Shown piece after piece: positions 1-6,694 of a stretch of 18,604 nucleotides of DNA; the first letter of the stretch is position 1; each line of letters begins with the position of its first letter. This stretch comes from DATJUF01 sp035524095 (GTDB taxonomy: Bacteria > Desulfobacterota > Binatia > Binatales > Binataceae), in assembly GCA_035524095.1 (NCBI GenBank), contig DATKPK010000247.1, positions 1-18,604 of the forward strand. The letters are read 5' to 3'. The notes under the pieces were generated by a model. It was not told the DNA's origin, made no database searches, and saw only the letters and a program-made list of their open reading frames with translations. The position numbers and the translations under genes are program-made.

Positions 1-728
1 ACCGCCTTGCGCGCCAGCTTCGCGATTTTCTTGACGACCTTCGCCTTGATCTTTTTTGACTTGGCCGCAGCCGGCTTTACTGGCTTCGTCTTCACCGTTT
101 TCGGAGCAATCTTCTTAGGTAAGGCCGCCCGCTTTTCCTTCGATGGTTTCGCCGGGACGAACGTCTCGACTATGCGTTCTTCCGCGACGACTACCGCGGA
201 TACCGTCGCCGGCTCTTCGTACTCAAGCCCGAACGTACTGAACGCCCGTTTCTTGACTAAAACTTTGCGCTCGCCCTCGAAGACCGTCTCGCCGCGCTGA
301 TTCGCGCCGTAGTGCTTGAAGTGAATCTCGCCGACCTCGCGATGGCCCCGGCATAACTCCTCGCTATCATTCTTGCCGAGCACTTCGGTGAATGCATAAA
401 GCGTGTCGCCATGCATCACCGGCACACGAAAGCGCACCTTGTCGAGCCCGACTTCCTCGACCGCCTGCTCACCCGTGTCCTGCATCGCCAGCCCGATAAC
501 AAGCGAAGCCGTGACTCCGCCGAAAACTACCCGATGCGGCTGGCCGCCCAATCTCTCCGCCGCGTCTTCATTAAAGTGAAGCTGCGCAGTGTTCAACACG
601 AGGTTCGTGATAAGGACATTCTCAAGCGGCTCCATCGTCTTGCCGCGCACATGCTCGAAGACGTCGCCAACGTTGAAGTCCTCATAAAAATTATCCTTGC
701 CGGTCAGTCCCGTCACGTCATAGCTCAT
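1..728 (-). CDS. MaoC-like hydratase, partial, with lysine-rich C-terminal tail
   Basis: The frame is open from an ATG at 728 to the left window edge without a stop, giving 242 residues with the C-terminus missing. Residues about 12-165 read as a MaoC/hot-dog hydratase domain (YEDFNVGDVFEH, LNTAQLHFNE, VVFGGVTASLVIGL, DKVRFRVPVMHGDTLY). These enzymes add water to enoyl-CoA thioesters. At the usual catalytic Asp-x4-His position I read Asn46 and His51. From about residue 191 the protein becomes Lys/Ala/Pro-rich: 18 lysines in 52 residues, resembling histone H1-like tails. The ATG overlaps the stop of the upstream MaoC gene by 4 bp (ATGA), so the two are probably coupled and may form one heteromeric double-hot-dog enzyme, as in mesaconyl-CoA-hydratase-type proteins. 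The substrate is not determined. Confidence 0.85.
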   Translation of the reverse strand, partial: MSYDVTGLTGKDNFYEDFNVGDVFEHVRGKTMEPLENVLITNLVLNTAQLHFNEDAAERLGGQPHRVVFGGVTASLVIGLAMQDTGEQAVEEVGLDKVRFRVPVMHGDTLYAFTEVLGKNDSEELCRGHREVGEIHFKHYGANQRGETVFEGERKVLVKKRAFSTFGLEYEEPATVSAVVVAEERIVETFVPAKPSKEKRAALPKKIAPKTVKTKPVKPAAAKSKKIKAKVVKKIAKLARKA

Positions 729-1234
729 TCGCTTGCCCCTGCGCCGCCACGCTTCGGAACCAGGTTGGATCGGCGAAAGTCCACCACCAGCGGACTATCG
801 TCGCCCCCCGCCAGGAAACCCTCTGTATGCCACGTGACGATTCCCGCATTCGGCCGGCTCTGCGATTCGCGGATATCTCGGACCGTACTGCGCGCGGTCA
901 GGGTCTGGCCGGGGTAAACGGTGCGATGGAACGTCAGGTCATCGACTCCCAGGAAAAGCCCGCCAGCCTCGCTCAAATCCTCAACCGATAGCCCGAACAC
1001 AGTCGCGAACACCAGCATCGGATTCACCGGACTCGTCGGATGGCCATGGGCGCGCGCGTATGGCTCGTTGAAATAGAGCGGGTTGTAGCTCAGGGTTAGC
1101 GTCGAAAAGAGCGTGTTGTCACCCTCGTTAAGCGTGCGCCCCCAATGATGCTGAAACACCTGCCCGAGGCTGAAATCCTCAAACAGATGACCCTTCGGAA
1201 GTTTTCTGGCTCGCGAACGCCAGTCGTCACTCAT
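725..1234 (-). CDS. MaoC family dehydratase (mesaconyl-CoA hydratase-like half)
   Basis: This 169-residue protein has a MaoC/hot-dog fold signature: LFEDFSLGQVF near residues 17-27, YNPLYFNEPYARAHG at 50-64, FLGVDDLTFHRTVYPGQ at 94-110 and the end motif FRRSNLVPKR. The text resembles the family of mesaconyl-CoA / beta-methylmalyl-CoA type hydratases, which act on acyl-CoA thioesters in the cytoplasm. At the Asp and His positions of R-specific enoyl-CoA hydratases I see Ser49 and Tyr54. Catalysis may therefore depend on the partner protein encoded directly downstream, which retains the His. The start is supported by GGAG about 7 nt upstream of the ATG at 1234. The stop overlaps the next ATG by 4 bp. 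Family is fairly sure; substrate is inference. Confidence 0.88.
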   Translation of the reverse strand: MSDDWRSRARKLPKGHLFEDFSLGQVFQHHWGRTLNEGDNTLFSTLTLSYNPLYFNEPYARAHGHPTSPVNPMLVFATVFGLSVEDLSEAGGLFLGVDDLTFHRTVYPGQTLTARSTVRDIRESQSRPNAGIVTWHTEGFLAGGDDSPLVVDFRRSNLVPKRGGAGASE

Positions 1235-1455
1235 ACGATGCTCCGCTTTCTATTTTCTCCGATTTCATCCGAAACCGAGTCTTGCTCATCAAATATAGTC
1301 GCGCAGGTAATCTGCCATCCGCCGCGATGTCCTGCAAACCGTCACCCTCCTTAACACCTCAGCCGATCCGATCCTCACGGATGACTACTCAATGTTCGGC
1401 ACGGTTGATCATCCCACCGGACAGGTACAGACTGAGCCTGCCAGAGGATAATTTC

Positions 1456-1935
1456 ATGCGTTCTCGCTTCTTATGGATTTTCGGTGCCTTCGTTATTGTC
1501 GCCGCTACGACGCCCGCCTTTGCCTTCAATCTCCCGAAACTCCTCGGTGGCAGCGGCGATGAACAGAATCTCAACGCCTTCAAAATTATTCACGTCGCCG
1601 ATCTCGCCTCGATGATTAGCGACAAAACGCCGAACCTCCACGTCTACGACGCTAACGGCCCTGAAACGCGCGACAAATTCGGCGTCATCCCGGGCGCTCA
1701 GTTGCTTTCCTCCGACGACAATTACGACGTCGCGTCCACGCTGCCTCCGAAAAAGGACGACCCGCTCGTCTTCTATTGCGCCAACACTCATTGACTGGCC
1801 TCACACGAAGCCGCGCGGCGCGCGGTCAATGCAGGCTATACGAACGTGAGTGTGATGGTGGAAGGAATCGCAGGCTGGAAAGCCGCTGGACAACCGACGG
1901 TCAAACCCACACTCCAGACCGGTAGCAACTCATAA
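1456..1935 (+). CDS. Secreted rhodanese-like protein with in-frame TGA (candidate selenoprotein)
   Basis: The ATG at 1456 follows AGAGGA at 1443-1448. The first 23 residues form a classic Sec signal peptide (MRSR, hydrophobic core, cleavage after AFA). A rhodanese-like domain follows (HVADLASMISDKTPNLHVYDAN, RDKFGVIPGAQLL, DPLVFYCANTH). At 1792-1794 the frame meets TGA directly after Cys108-Ala-Asn-Thr-His. It then continues for 46 codons of clean homologous sequence (ASHEAARRAVNAGYTNV, VEGIAGWKAAG) to TAA at 1933-1935. Proteins of this type, as I recall them, read YCANTxC-ASH, so the TGA sits where Cys is expected. Read through, the product is 159 residues with residue 113 as selenocysteine; a plain stop gives 112 residues lacking the end of the domain. 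Other genes here use TGA as a normal stop, which argues against a changed code. The alternative is a nonsense mutation or base error. Rhodaneses handle sulfane sulfur or redox chemistry; the substrate is unknown. Confidence 0.8.
1789..1831 (+). promoter_or_regulatory. SECIS-like RNA hairpin enclosing the in-frame UGA
   Basis: CATTGAC at 1789-1795, which includes the TGA, is perfectly complementary to GTCAATG at 1825-1831. Inside it, CCGCGC at 1811-1816 pairs with GCGCGG at 1820-1825 around a GGC loop; base 1825 can serve only one of the two stems. The apical loop starts with G and lies about 22 nt after the UGA. This fits the general bacterial SECIS layout of a UGA near the base and a short G-containing apical loop downstream, bound by SelB. 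The 16-nt bulge on the 5' side and the lack of a GU loop differ from the E. coli fdhF element. The region is GC-rich, so chance pairing is possible. Confidence 0.5.
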
Positions 1936-1995
1936 TCCAACTTTCGTAATCGTCCATTCCTTACTGTCGGCGGCGTCCGATCAACGGGGTGCCGC

Positions 1996-3858
1996 TTGCA
2001 TTTTGATGCTTGGCGCTCGCCCGCGCCGCACCGCGATGGCATATATGACGCCGTGCCGCCTCAACCCAATTATTCCTTTCCGCTGCCGCCCTCCGAGCTT
2101 CGCGAACTGACGCTCCGCGCCTTTATTCTCGGCGCGATTCTCGCCCTTATCCTCGGCGCGGCTAACGCCTATCTCGGCCTCTACGCCGGCATGACCGTCT
2201 CCGCGAGTATCCCGGCCGCCGTGATCTCGATGGCTCTCCTGCGCCTCTTCGGCAACTCGACCATCCTCGAAAACAATGTCGTCCAAACTATCGCTTCGGC
2301 AGGCGAGGCGGTCGCCGCCGGCGCCATCTTCACCTTTCCCGCGCTCGTCATCCTCGGCCATGCCGGCCCGCTGCCTTATTGGACTATCACCCTGCTATGC
2401 GTTGCCGGCAGCACGATGGGCAGCCTGCTGGTCGTTTTCCTCCGCCGCGCCTATATCGTCGAGGAGCGATTGCCTTTTCCTGAAGGTCTCGCTTGCGCTC
2501 AAGTCCTTCGGGCTGGCGCGAAGACTGCGGCGGATACCGGCGGCGCTGCGGCCCTCGCATGGGGTGGCATTGTCTCGGCCCTCGCCAAAGCCACCCAGGA
2601 TATCGCTGGCGTAATTCCCGGCTCGCTCGCCGGTGCGCGATGGCTCGGTGATGCGGCTGTCAGTCCCTCGATTAATCTTTCCGGCGCGCTCCTTGGCGTC
2701 GGCTTCATTATTGGACCGCGCATCGCGAGCCTCGTTTTCATCGGCGGTGCGATCAACTGGCTCGCCGCGATTCCTCTCGTGACGGCCTTTCATCCCGAGC
2801 TCCACTCGCTCACGGCCGCCGACGCTGCCCATCAGGTATGGAGCGATCGCACGCGCTATCTCGGCGTCGGCGCGATGCTGGTCGGCGGCGTCGTCACGTT
2901 ATGGCGTCTGCGCGGCGCGATTGGCCGCGGGCTCAACGAAGCCGCCACCTTGATCGGCTCGCGCTCCGCTGTATCGGCTGTGCGCGAAGAACGCGACCTC
3001 CCGGCTGGCTACGTCCTTGCCGCTGTCGCCCTATGCGTCCCGATGATCTTCGCCCTCTGCTATCGCCTGAGCGGCAGCCTCGCCCTCTCCGCGACTCTAG
3101 CCGTCGCCCTCGCACTGATCGGTTTCTTCGCCACTGCCATCGCCGGCTATCTCACCGGTATCGTTGGAGCCTCGAACAATCCAGTCTCCGGCGTCACGAT
3201 TATCGTGCTGCTCGCGATCGCGATTCTGCTGAAAGTCGCTGGAGTCGGCGCCGCGATCGGCCCCCGGCTCGCGATTATGGCCGGCGCCGTGGTCTGCACC
3301 GCCGCGGCGATGGCCGGTGACTCCCTCCACGATCTCGCTACCGGTTATCATGTTCGCGCCACGCCACGCTCGCTCGAAATCGCCGTATTGTTCGGCGCGA
3401 TCAGTTCATCCTTCGTGATGGCTCCCGTGCTCAACCTCCTCATCCGAGGCTACGGTATCGCCGGGACGCCAACCGCTCACGCGCAGGCTCTTGCCGCGCC
3501 CCAAGCCTTCCTGATGGCGAAAGTCGCGCAAGGCGTTTTCCACGGCGGCCTTCCTCTCGGCATGATTGCCATCGGCGCCGTCCTCGCGACCGCTCTCGCA
3601 ATACTTGATAGGAGCCTCGAAAGGCGCGATTCAGCCTGGCGCACGCCAATCATGCCGGTCGCAATCGGCCTCTACTTACCTTTTGGGCTTAGCGTCGCGA
3701 TTCTACTCGGCGCGCTAATCCGGCCTTTCATCAAACCCGGCGACGGCGAAACTGATCGCACGATTCTCTTGGCCGCCGGTCTCGTCGCAGGGGAGGCGCT
3801 GATGGGTGTCGCGGGCGGCGCTCTCGTCACGCTCGGCCTCAAACTCCCGCTCTGGTAG
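1996..3858 (+). CDS. OPT family oligopeptide/metal-chelate transporter
   Basis: The ORF encodes about 620 residues, mostly hydrophobic, with many membrane-spanning segments. The N-terminal part carries the OPT-family signature (LRAFILGAILALILGAANAYLGLYAGMTVSASIPAAVISM, in pieces), followed by NNVVQTIASAGEAVAAGAIFT and RLPFPEGLAC. Members import peptides or metal-chelate complexes across the inner membrane using the proton gradient; the substrate cannot be told from sequence. The start is uncertain. The first in-frame start is TTG at 1996, and GTG at 2053 would remove 19 residues and leave VPPQPNYSFPLPP as the N-terminus. Neither has a strong ribosome binding site, although GGGG lies just before the TTG. 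The TAG stop at 3856-3858 lies inside a copy of the interspersed repeat. It stands alone on its strand after the rhodanese gene, with a 60-nt gap. Confidence 0.9.
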   Translation: MHFDAWRSPAPHRDGIYDAVPPQPNYSFPLPPSELRELTLRAFILGAILALILGAANAYLGLYAGMTVSASIPAAVISMALLRLFGNSTILENNVVQTIASAGEAVAAGAIFTFPALVILGHAGPLPYWTITLLCVAGSTMGSLLVVFLRRAYIVEERLPFPEGLACAQVLRAGAKTAADTGGAAALAWGGIVSALAKATQDIAGVIPGSLAGARWLGDAAVSPSINLSGALLGVGFIIGPRIASLVFIGGAINWLAAIPLVTAFHPELHSLTAADAAHQVWSDRTRYLGVGAMLVGGVVTLWRLRGAIGRGLNEAATLIGSRSAVSAVREERDLPAGYVLAAVALCVPMIFALCYRLSGSLALSATLAVALALIGFFATAIAGYLTGIVGASNNPVSGVTIIVLLAIAILLKVAGVGAAIGPRLAIMAGAVVCTAAAMAGDSLHDLATGYHVRATPRSLEIAVLFGAISSSFVMAPVLNLLIRGYGIAGTPTAHAQALAAPQAFLMAKVAQGVFHGGLPLGMIAIGAVLATALAILDRSLERRDSAWRTPIMPVAIGLYLPFGLSVAILLGALIRPFIKPGDGETDRTILLAAGLVAGEALMGVAGGALVTLGLKLPLW

Positions 3859-3967
3859 GCCGAGCCTGCGAGGCCGTGTTGCACTAGTGGAGCCGAAGGC
3901 GGAGCGAGCAAACGAGTCTGCGAGGTGCGTTCATGAAAACGTGAGTCCGCAAACCGACCGCCTCAAG
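3855..3967. repeat. Interspersed GC-rich repeat, copy A
   Basis: A 25-mer beginning GTAGGCCGAGCCTGCGAGGC at 3855-3879 recurs exactly at 10340-10364. The decamer GAGYCTGCGA occurs at 3862-3871 and 3914-3923, with a variant GAGTCCGCAA at 3943-3952 followed by ACCGACCGCCT. The first unit overlaps the stop codon of the OPT gene. GGCC is repeated in inverted orientation around the first decamer, allowing a small hairpin. It fits a REP-like noncoding repeat family; the 3' boundary is approximate. Confidence 0.75.
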
Positions 3968-4053
3968 AATCATGGTTTTCCGTGCCAACTCCTTGTAATC
4001 CATCGCCGTTCCGTTGCAAGCTCCAGCGGCACATCGCAGAGGAGCTATCGGCC

Positions 4054-4662
4054 ATGGGAAGGCGGTTAAGACCAGTCAGCAAGTCCGAAGCATCACCCGA
4101 AATCCAACAGATCTATCGCGACTTTTTTGGCGACCGCGATCCCGTCGCACAGCCGGGCACCGCCACCGGCACCCCTGGGGATTATTGGACCACCTATGCG
4201 CTCGTTCCCGATATCCTCAAGGCCTCGCGCGAATCCCTGATGACGATGCTCCAGCCAAATCGCGCCCTGCCAGCCCGCTTGCGCGAACTCGCGATTCTGC
4301 GCGCGGCCATCGCCGGTGATTCCAAATTCGAATACTCACAGCATATGAAAGTTGGCCGAATGGTCGGTCTCTCCGATGACAAACTCGCAGCGATTAAAGG
4401 CTGGGCCACCAGTGACAAATTCGATCCTGATGAACGCGCCGTGATGGCCGCGGCTGACGAAATGGTCGCCCGCAACCTGATCGAGGACGACACTTTCGCC
4501 GCGTTAAAGCGTCATTTCAGCGACGCGCAGATTATGGAAATCGTCTATGTAATCGCGCTCTGGCGGATGCACGGCATGATCGTCCGCGCCCTCCATCTGG
4601 AATATGATGACGATACTACCTCACGCATTCGGGAAGTCCCCGCGCCACCCCCGAAATTTTAA
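4054..4662 (+). CDS. Carboxymuconolactone decarboxylase (CMD/AhpD-like) family protein
   Basis: I chose ATG 4054 because AGAGGAG lies 8 nt upstream; an in-frame GTG at 3982 lies outside this context. The product has 202 residues. The central helical CMD region holds ARLRELAILRAAIAGDSKFEYSQHMKVG (residues 74-101, seen in pieces), with Glu78, Glu93 and His97 matching the conserved RELxxLR and ExxxH pattern. The AhpD CxxC pair is absent: Asp89-Ser90 and neighbours occupy that area. A peroxidase-partner role is therefore unlikely, and a decarboxylase or other hydrolytic role is open. The C-terminal helix IVYVIALWRMHGMIVRAL is also typical of the family. It is convergent with the vWA genes, with 27 nt between stops. 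Confidence 0.85.
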   Translation: MGRRLRPVSKSEASPEIQQIYRDFFGDRDPVAQPGTATGTPGDYWTTYALVPDILKASRESLMTMLQPNRALPARLRELAILRAAIAGDSKFEYSQHMKVGRMVGLSDDKLAAIKGWATSDKFDPDERAVMAAADEMVARNLIEDDTFAALKRHFSDAQIMEIVYVIALWRMHGMIVRALHLEYDDDTTSRIREVPAPPPKF

Positions 4663-4689
4663 TATTTTTCTCGGAAGGACTTGGTGGCT

Positions 4690-5670
4690 CTAGTTATTAG
4701 TCATAATCGTGATATCTGCTGGCTTGCTTTCAACCCTGATAAGGCCGAACGGATGATTGAGCAACTCAAGTCGGACTGGGCTGGCTGCGACGGTCACAAA
4801 ACCCAGCGAATACCGATTGTGCAGTTCGCTTGCTATAAGATCTCCGGCTACCCTGGCGTTAGCCTCTCCCGGATCGATAAGCATCAACCCACCGCTCGAA
4901 TGGCCAACCACGGCTCGCAGGGTTTCAGTGTTCACTTTGCCAATGCCAACCACCAAAAGCTTCATCTGAAACTTACTAATATCAGACGTCATTTCTGCTC
5001 TATCAGCTTCGCTCAGGCTTTCGTTATCATCCCCGATCACGAGCAGAGTTTTATCTTGGTAGCACCCGTTCTGCAGGACCTGCTTCCCATTCTGAACGGC
5101 TTCCGGGTAGTTCGCTGGACCAAATGCGCGAAGGAGAGACAGATTCTCCACAACTCTATCATGCAAGCCCGTGAACTCGGTCAAGATAAACGGCCGAGAG
5201 GAAAAGGCGATCAAAAACAACTGATCAGCAGGGTTCAATCGATTGACCAATTCGGCCACTAAAACACGCATCGAATCGATCTTGGATTCCATGCTCGCCG
5301 AAGTATCGAGTACGATTCCCAAAGACACCGGCTCTTGGCGGAAATACACGATCGGCATTTCTTTCGCGTTCTGCTCAATATGCAAATCCGACTCGACCAG
5401 TGCGGGTGATGGAAGGCCATTCGCTCTGACGACGAATTCCACTTGCTGATATCCGGGCTGTTTCGAAGCCGGAGGAATGGGCGCTTGACAGTAATCTGGG
5501 GCTTGCTCTGACCTGGATGGCTCAAAAGCGTCGGCCGGCTTCGTGCTCGGTATTACAACATTGCTACTGGTGCACGCCGAAAGAATAAGGAAGACGCATG
5601 CAACCATCCGTATAACGCTCTTCAATGACACAAGGCTTGAGAGTGTTTCTATCATGAAGATCAAACTCAC
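4690..5670 (-). CDS. vWA-domain lipoprotein, divergent paralog
   Basis: The reading frame starts at GTG 5670, overlapping the upstream gene's stop by 4 bp; ATG 5655 is an alternative. The product is about 326 residues. A hydrophobic segment ends in a lipobox LSAC (Cys33 from the GTG). A von Willebrand A domain follows, with MIDAS motif DTSASM at residues 122-127 and a later Asp near 214. The third MIDAS position, Thr in the neighbour paralog, is Ala186 (FGPAN). The C-terminal text (NRYSLGFV, LLNHPFGLIRV) matches the upstream paralog, as in acidobacterial VWFA-related proteins. It is probably an outer-membrane-anchored adhesion or scaffold protein. Base composition is lower in GC than the flanking genes. 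Function is unknown beyond the domain. Confidence 0.8.
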   Translation of the reverse strand: MSLIFMIETLSSLVSLKSVIRMVACVFLILSACTSSNVVIPSTKPADAFEPSRSEQAPDYCQAPIPPASKQPGYQQVEFVVRANGLPSPALVESDLHIEQNAKEMPIVYFRQEPVSLGIVLDTSASMESKIDSMRVLVAELVNRLNPADQLFLIAFSSRPFILTEFTGLHDRVVENLSLLRAFGPANYPEAVQNGKQVLQNGCYQDKTLLVIGDDNESLSEADRAEMTSDISKFQMKLLVVGIGKVNTETLRAVVGHSSGGLMLIDPGEANARVAGDLIASELHNRYSLGFVTVAASPVRLELLNHPFGLIRVESKPADITIMTNN

Positions 5671-6653
5671 AATGGCCGGTTGGCGCTTACTACTGTAACG
5701 TCCGGCGGCGCATCATCGAGTCTTAGGACGCTACCTGGATGATTCAGCAGCTCGATCTCTATCTTGCTGTCCGCCGGGGCAACAAAACCAACGGTGTAGT
5801 GATTATCTATTTCATTCGCAATTGCTAATGCAATTTGTTTCGCCGCGGCGTCACCCGGTTTTGACAATACATACGCCTTGCCCCGGGAGGCGTCTGCTAG
5901 TGACTGCAACGGATCTACATCGAAGTATTGATTTTTATACACAAAAGGAAACAGGTCCGCATACAACCGCGCACTGTGTGGCCCGGCTACCGCAGAGTCC
6001 CCGGTCCACAGCGTGATGATCGGCACTTTGCTTTCCTTCGCGGCGGTCATCATCACCGAGTGCGTGGCGACACTGACGTTATCCTCACCATCGGTTATCA
6101 CGAATAGTGCCTTGTTCTCATAGCATCCCTGCTTCACGGCCCTTAGCCCCAAGATGATCGAGTCGAGCAGAGAAGTCTGGCCGAACGCGTGCAGCGAATC
6201 GACTCGCCTCTTGAGCCACGTATGGTCAGTTGTAAAAGCTTGGAGCACGAAAGGCCGACTGGAAAATGTCATGAGGAACGCCTGATCTTGCGGATTCAGC
6301 CCGTCAATAAGATCGGTCAATATCATTTTGGCCTGAATCATTTTCGGCTCCATACTGCCTGAAGTATCCACGAGAATGCCGACGGATGCTGCTTCCTGCT
6401 GAAAGACTTGCACTGAGATATCTTGGTTACCGTTGGGGATTCTTAGATCACTGTGACTCAGCATTGCCGGCACATCTCCTGACGAATTGATTGATATTGT
6501 CAATTGCCGGTAATCCGCCTGATTAGCCACTTGCGGAGCGGACAGCTGCTGGCACGGCTCCGGAGGCTTCACTTGTGCCACTACAGCATTGTTATTTGCG
6601 CAGCTTCCTAGAATCAGACAAACACCCACGATAGCGAGCCCCAAATTGCTCAT
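5667..6653 (-). CDS. vWA-domain lipoprotein with intact MIDAS
   Basis: This 328-residue protein has a short signal sequence and lipobox LGSC (Cys18). Residues about 92-250 form a von Willebrand A domain with all metal-site elements: Asp96-Ser98-Ser100 (DTSGSM), Thr160 (FGQTS) and Asp188 (ITDGEDN). The C-terminal HYTVGFVAP and LLNHPGSVLRL resemble acidobacterial VWFA-related proteins. Such proteins bind ligands or partner proteins through a divalent metal, probably at the cell envelope. A run of six G lies just before the ATG at 6653. It is followed by a coupled paralog and lies 41 nt after the metallo-beta-lactamase gene on the same strand. Lower GC than its surroundings suggests a different history. 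The specific partner is unknown. Confidence 0.85.
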   Translation of the reverse strand: MSNLGLAIVGVCLILGSCANNNAVVAQVKPPEPCQQLSAPQVANQADYRQLTISINSSGDVPAMLSHSDLRIPNGNQDISVQVFQQEAASVGILVDTSGSMEPKMIQAKMILTDLIDGLNPQDQAFLMTFSSRPFVLQAFTTDHTWLKRRVDSLHAFGQTSLLDSIILGLRAVKQGCYENKALFVITDGEDNVSVATHSVMMTAAKESKVPIITLWTGDSAVAGPHSARLYADLFPFVYKNQYFDVDPLQSLADASRGKAYVLSKPGDAAAKQIALAIANEIDNHYTVGFVAPADSKIEIELLNHPGSVLRLDDAPPDVTVVSANRPL

Positions 6654-6694
6654 TCAGCCCCCCATCAATCGGTGATTCCCTCGGTACCAATATC

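Noticed and set aside
411..917. 168-codon plus-strand ORF across the MaoC junction
   Set aside because: It overlaps both MaoC genes in antisense. The MaoC frames have clear homology and the left one is merely cut by the window edge.
1792..1794. Genome-wide reassignment of TGA to a sense codon
   Set aside because: TGA ends several intact genes here (MaoC, esterase, riboflavin synthase, Rrf2, argH), so the in-frame TGA must be a local event.
4681..5262. 193-codon plus-strand ORF with a nearby purine-rich stretch
   Set aside because: It is antisense to the vWA lipoprotein, whose lipobox, MIDAS and paralogy are convincing. Its own translation has no recognisable domain.
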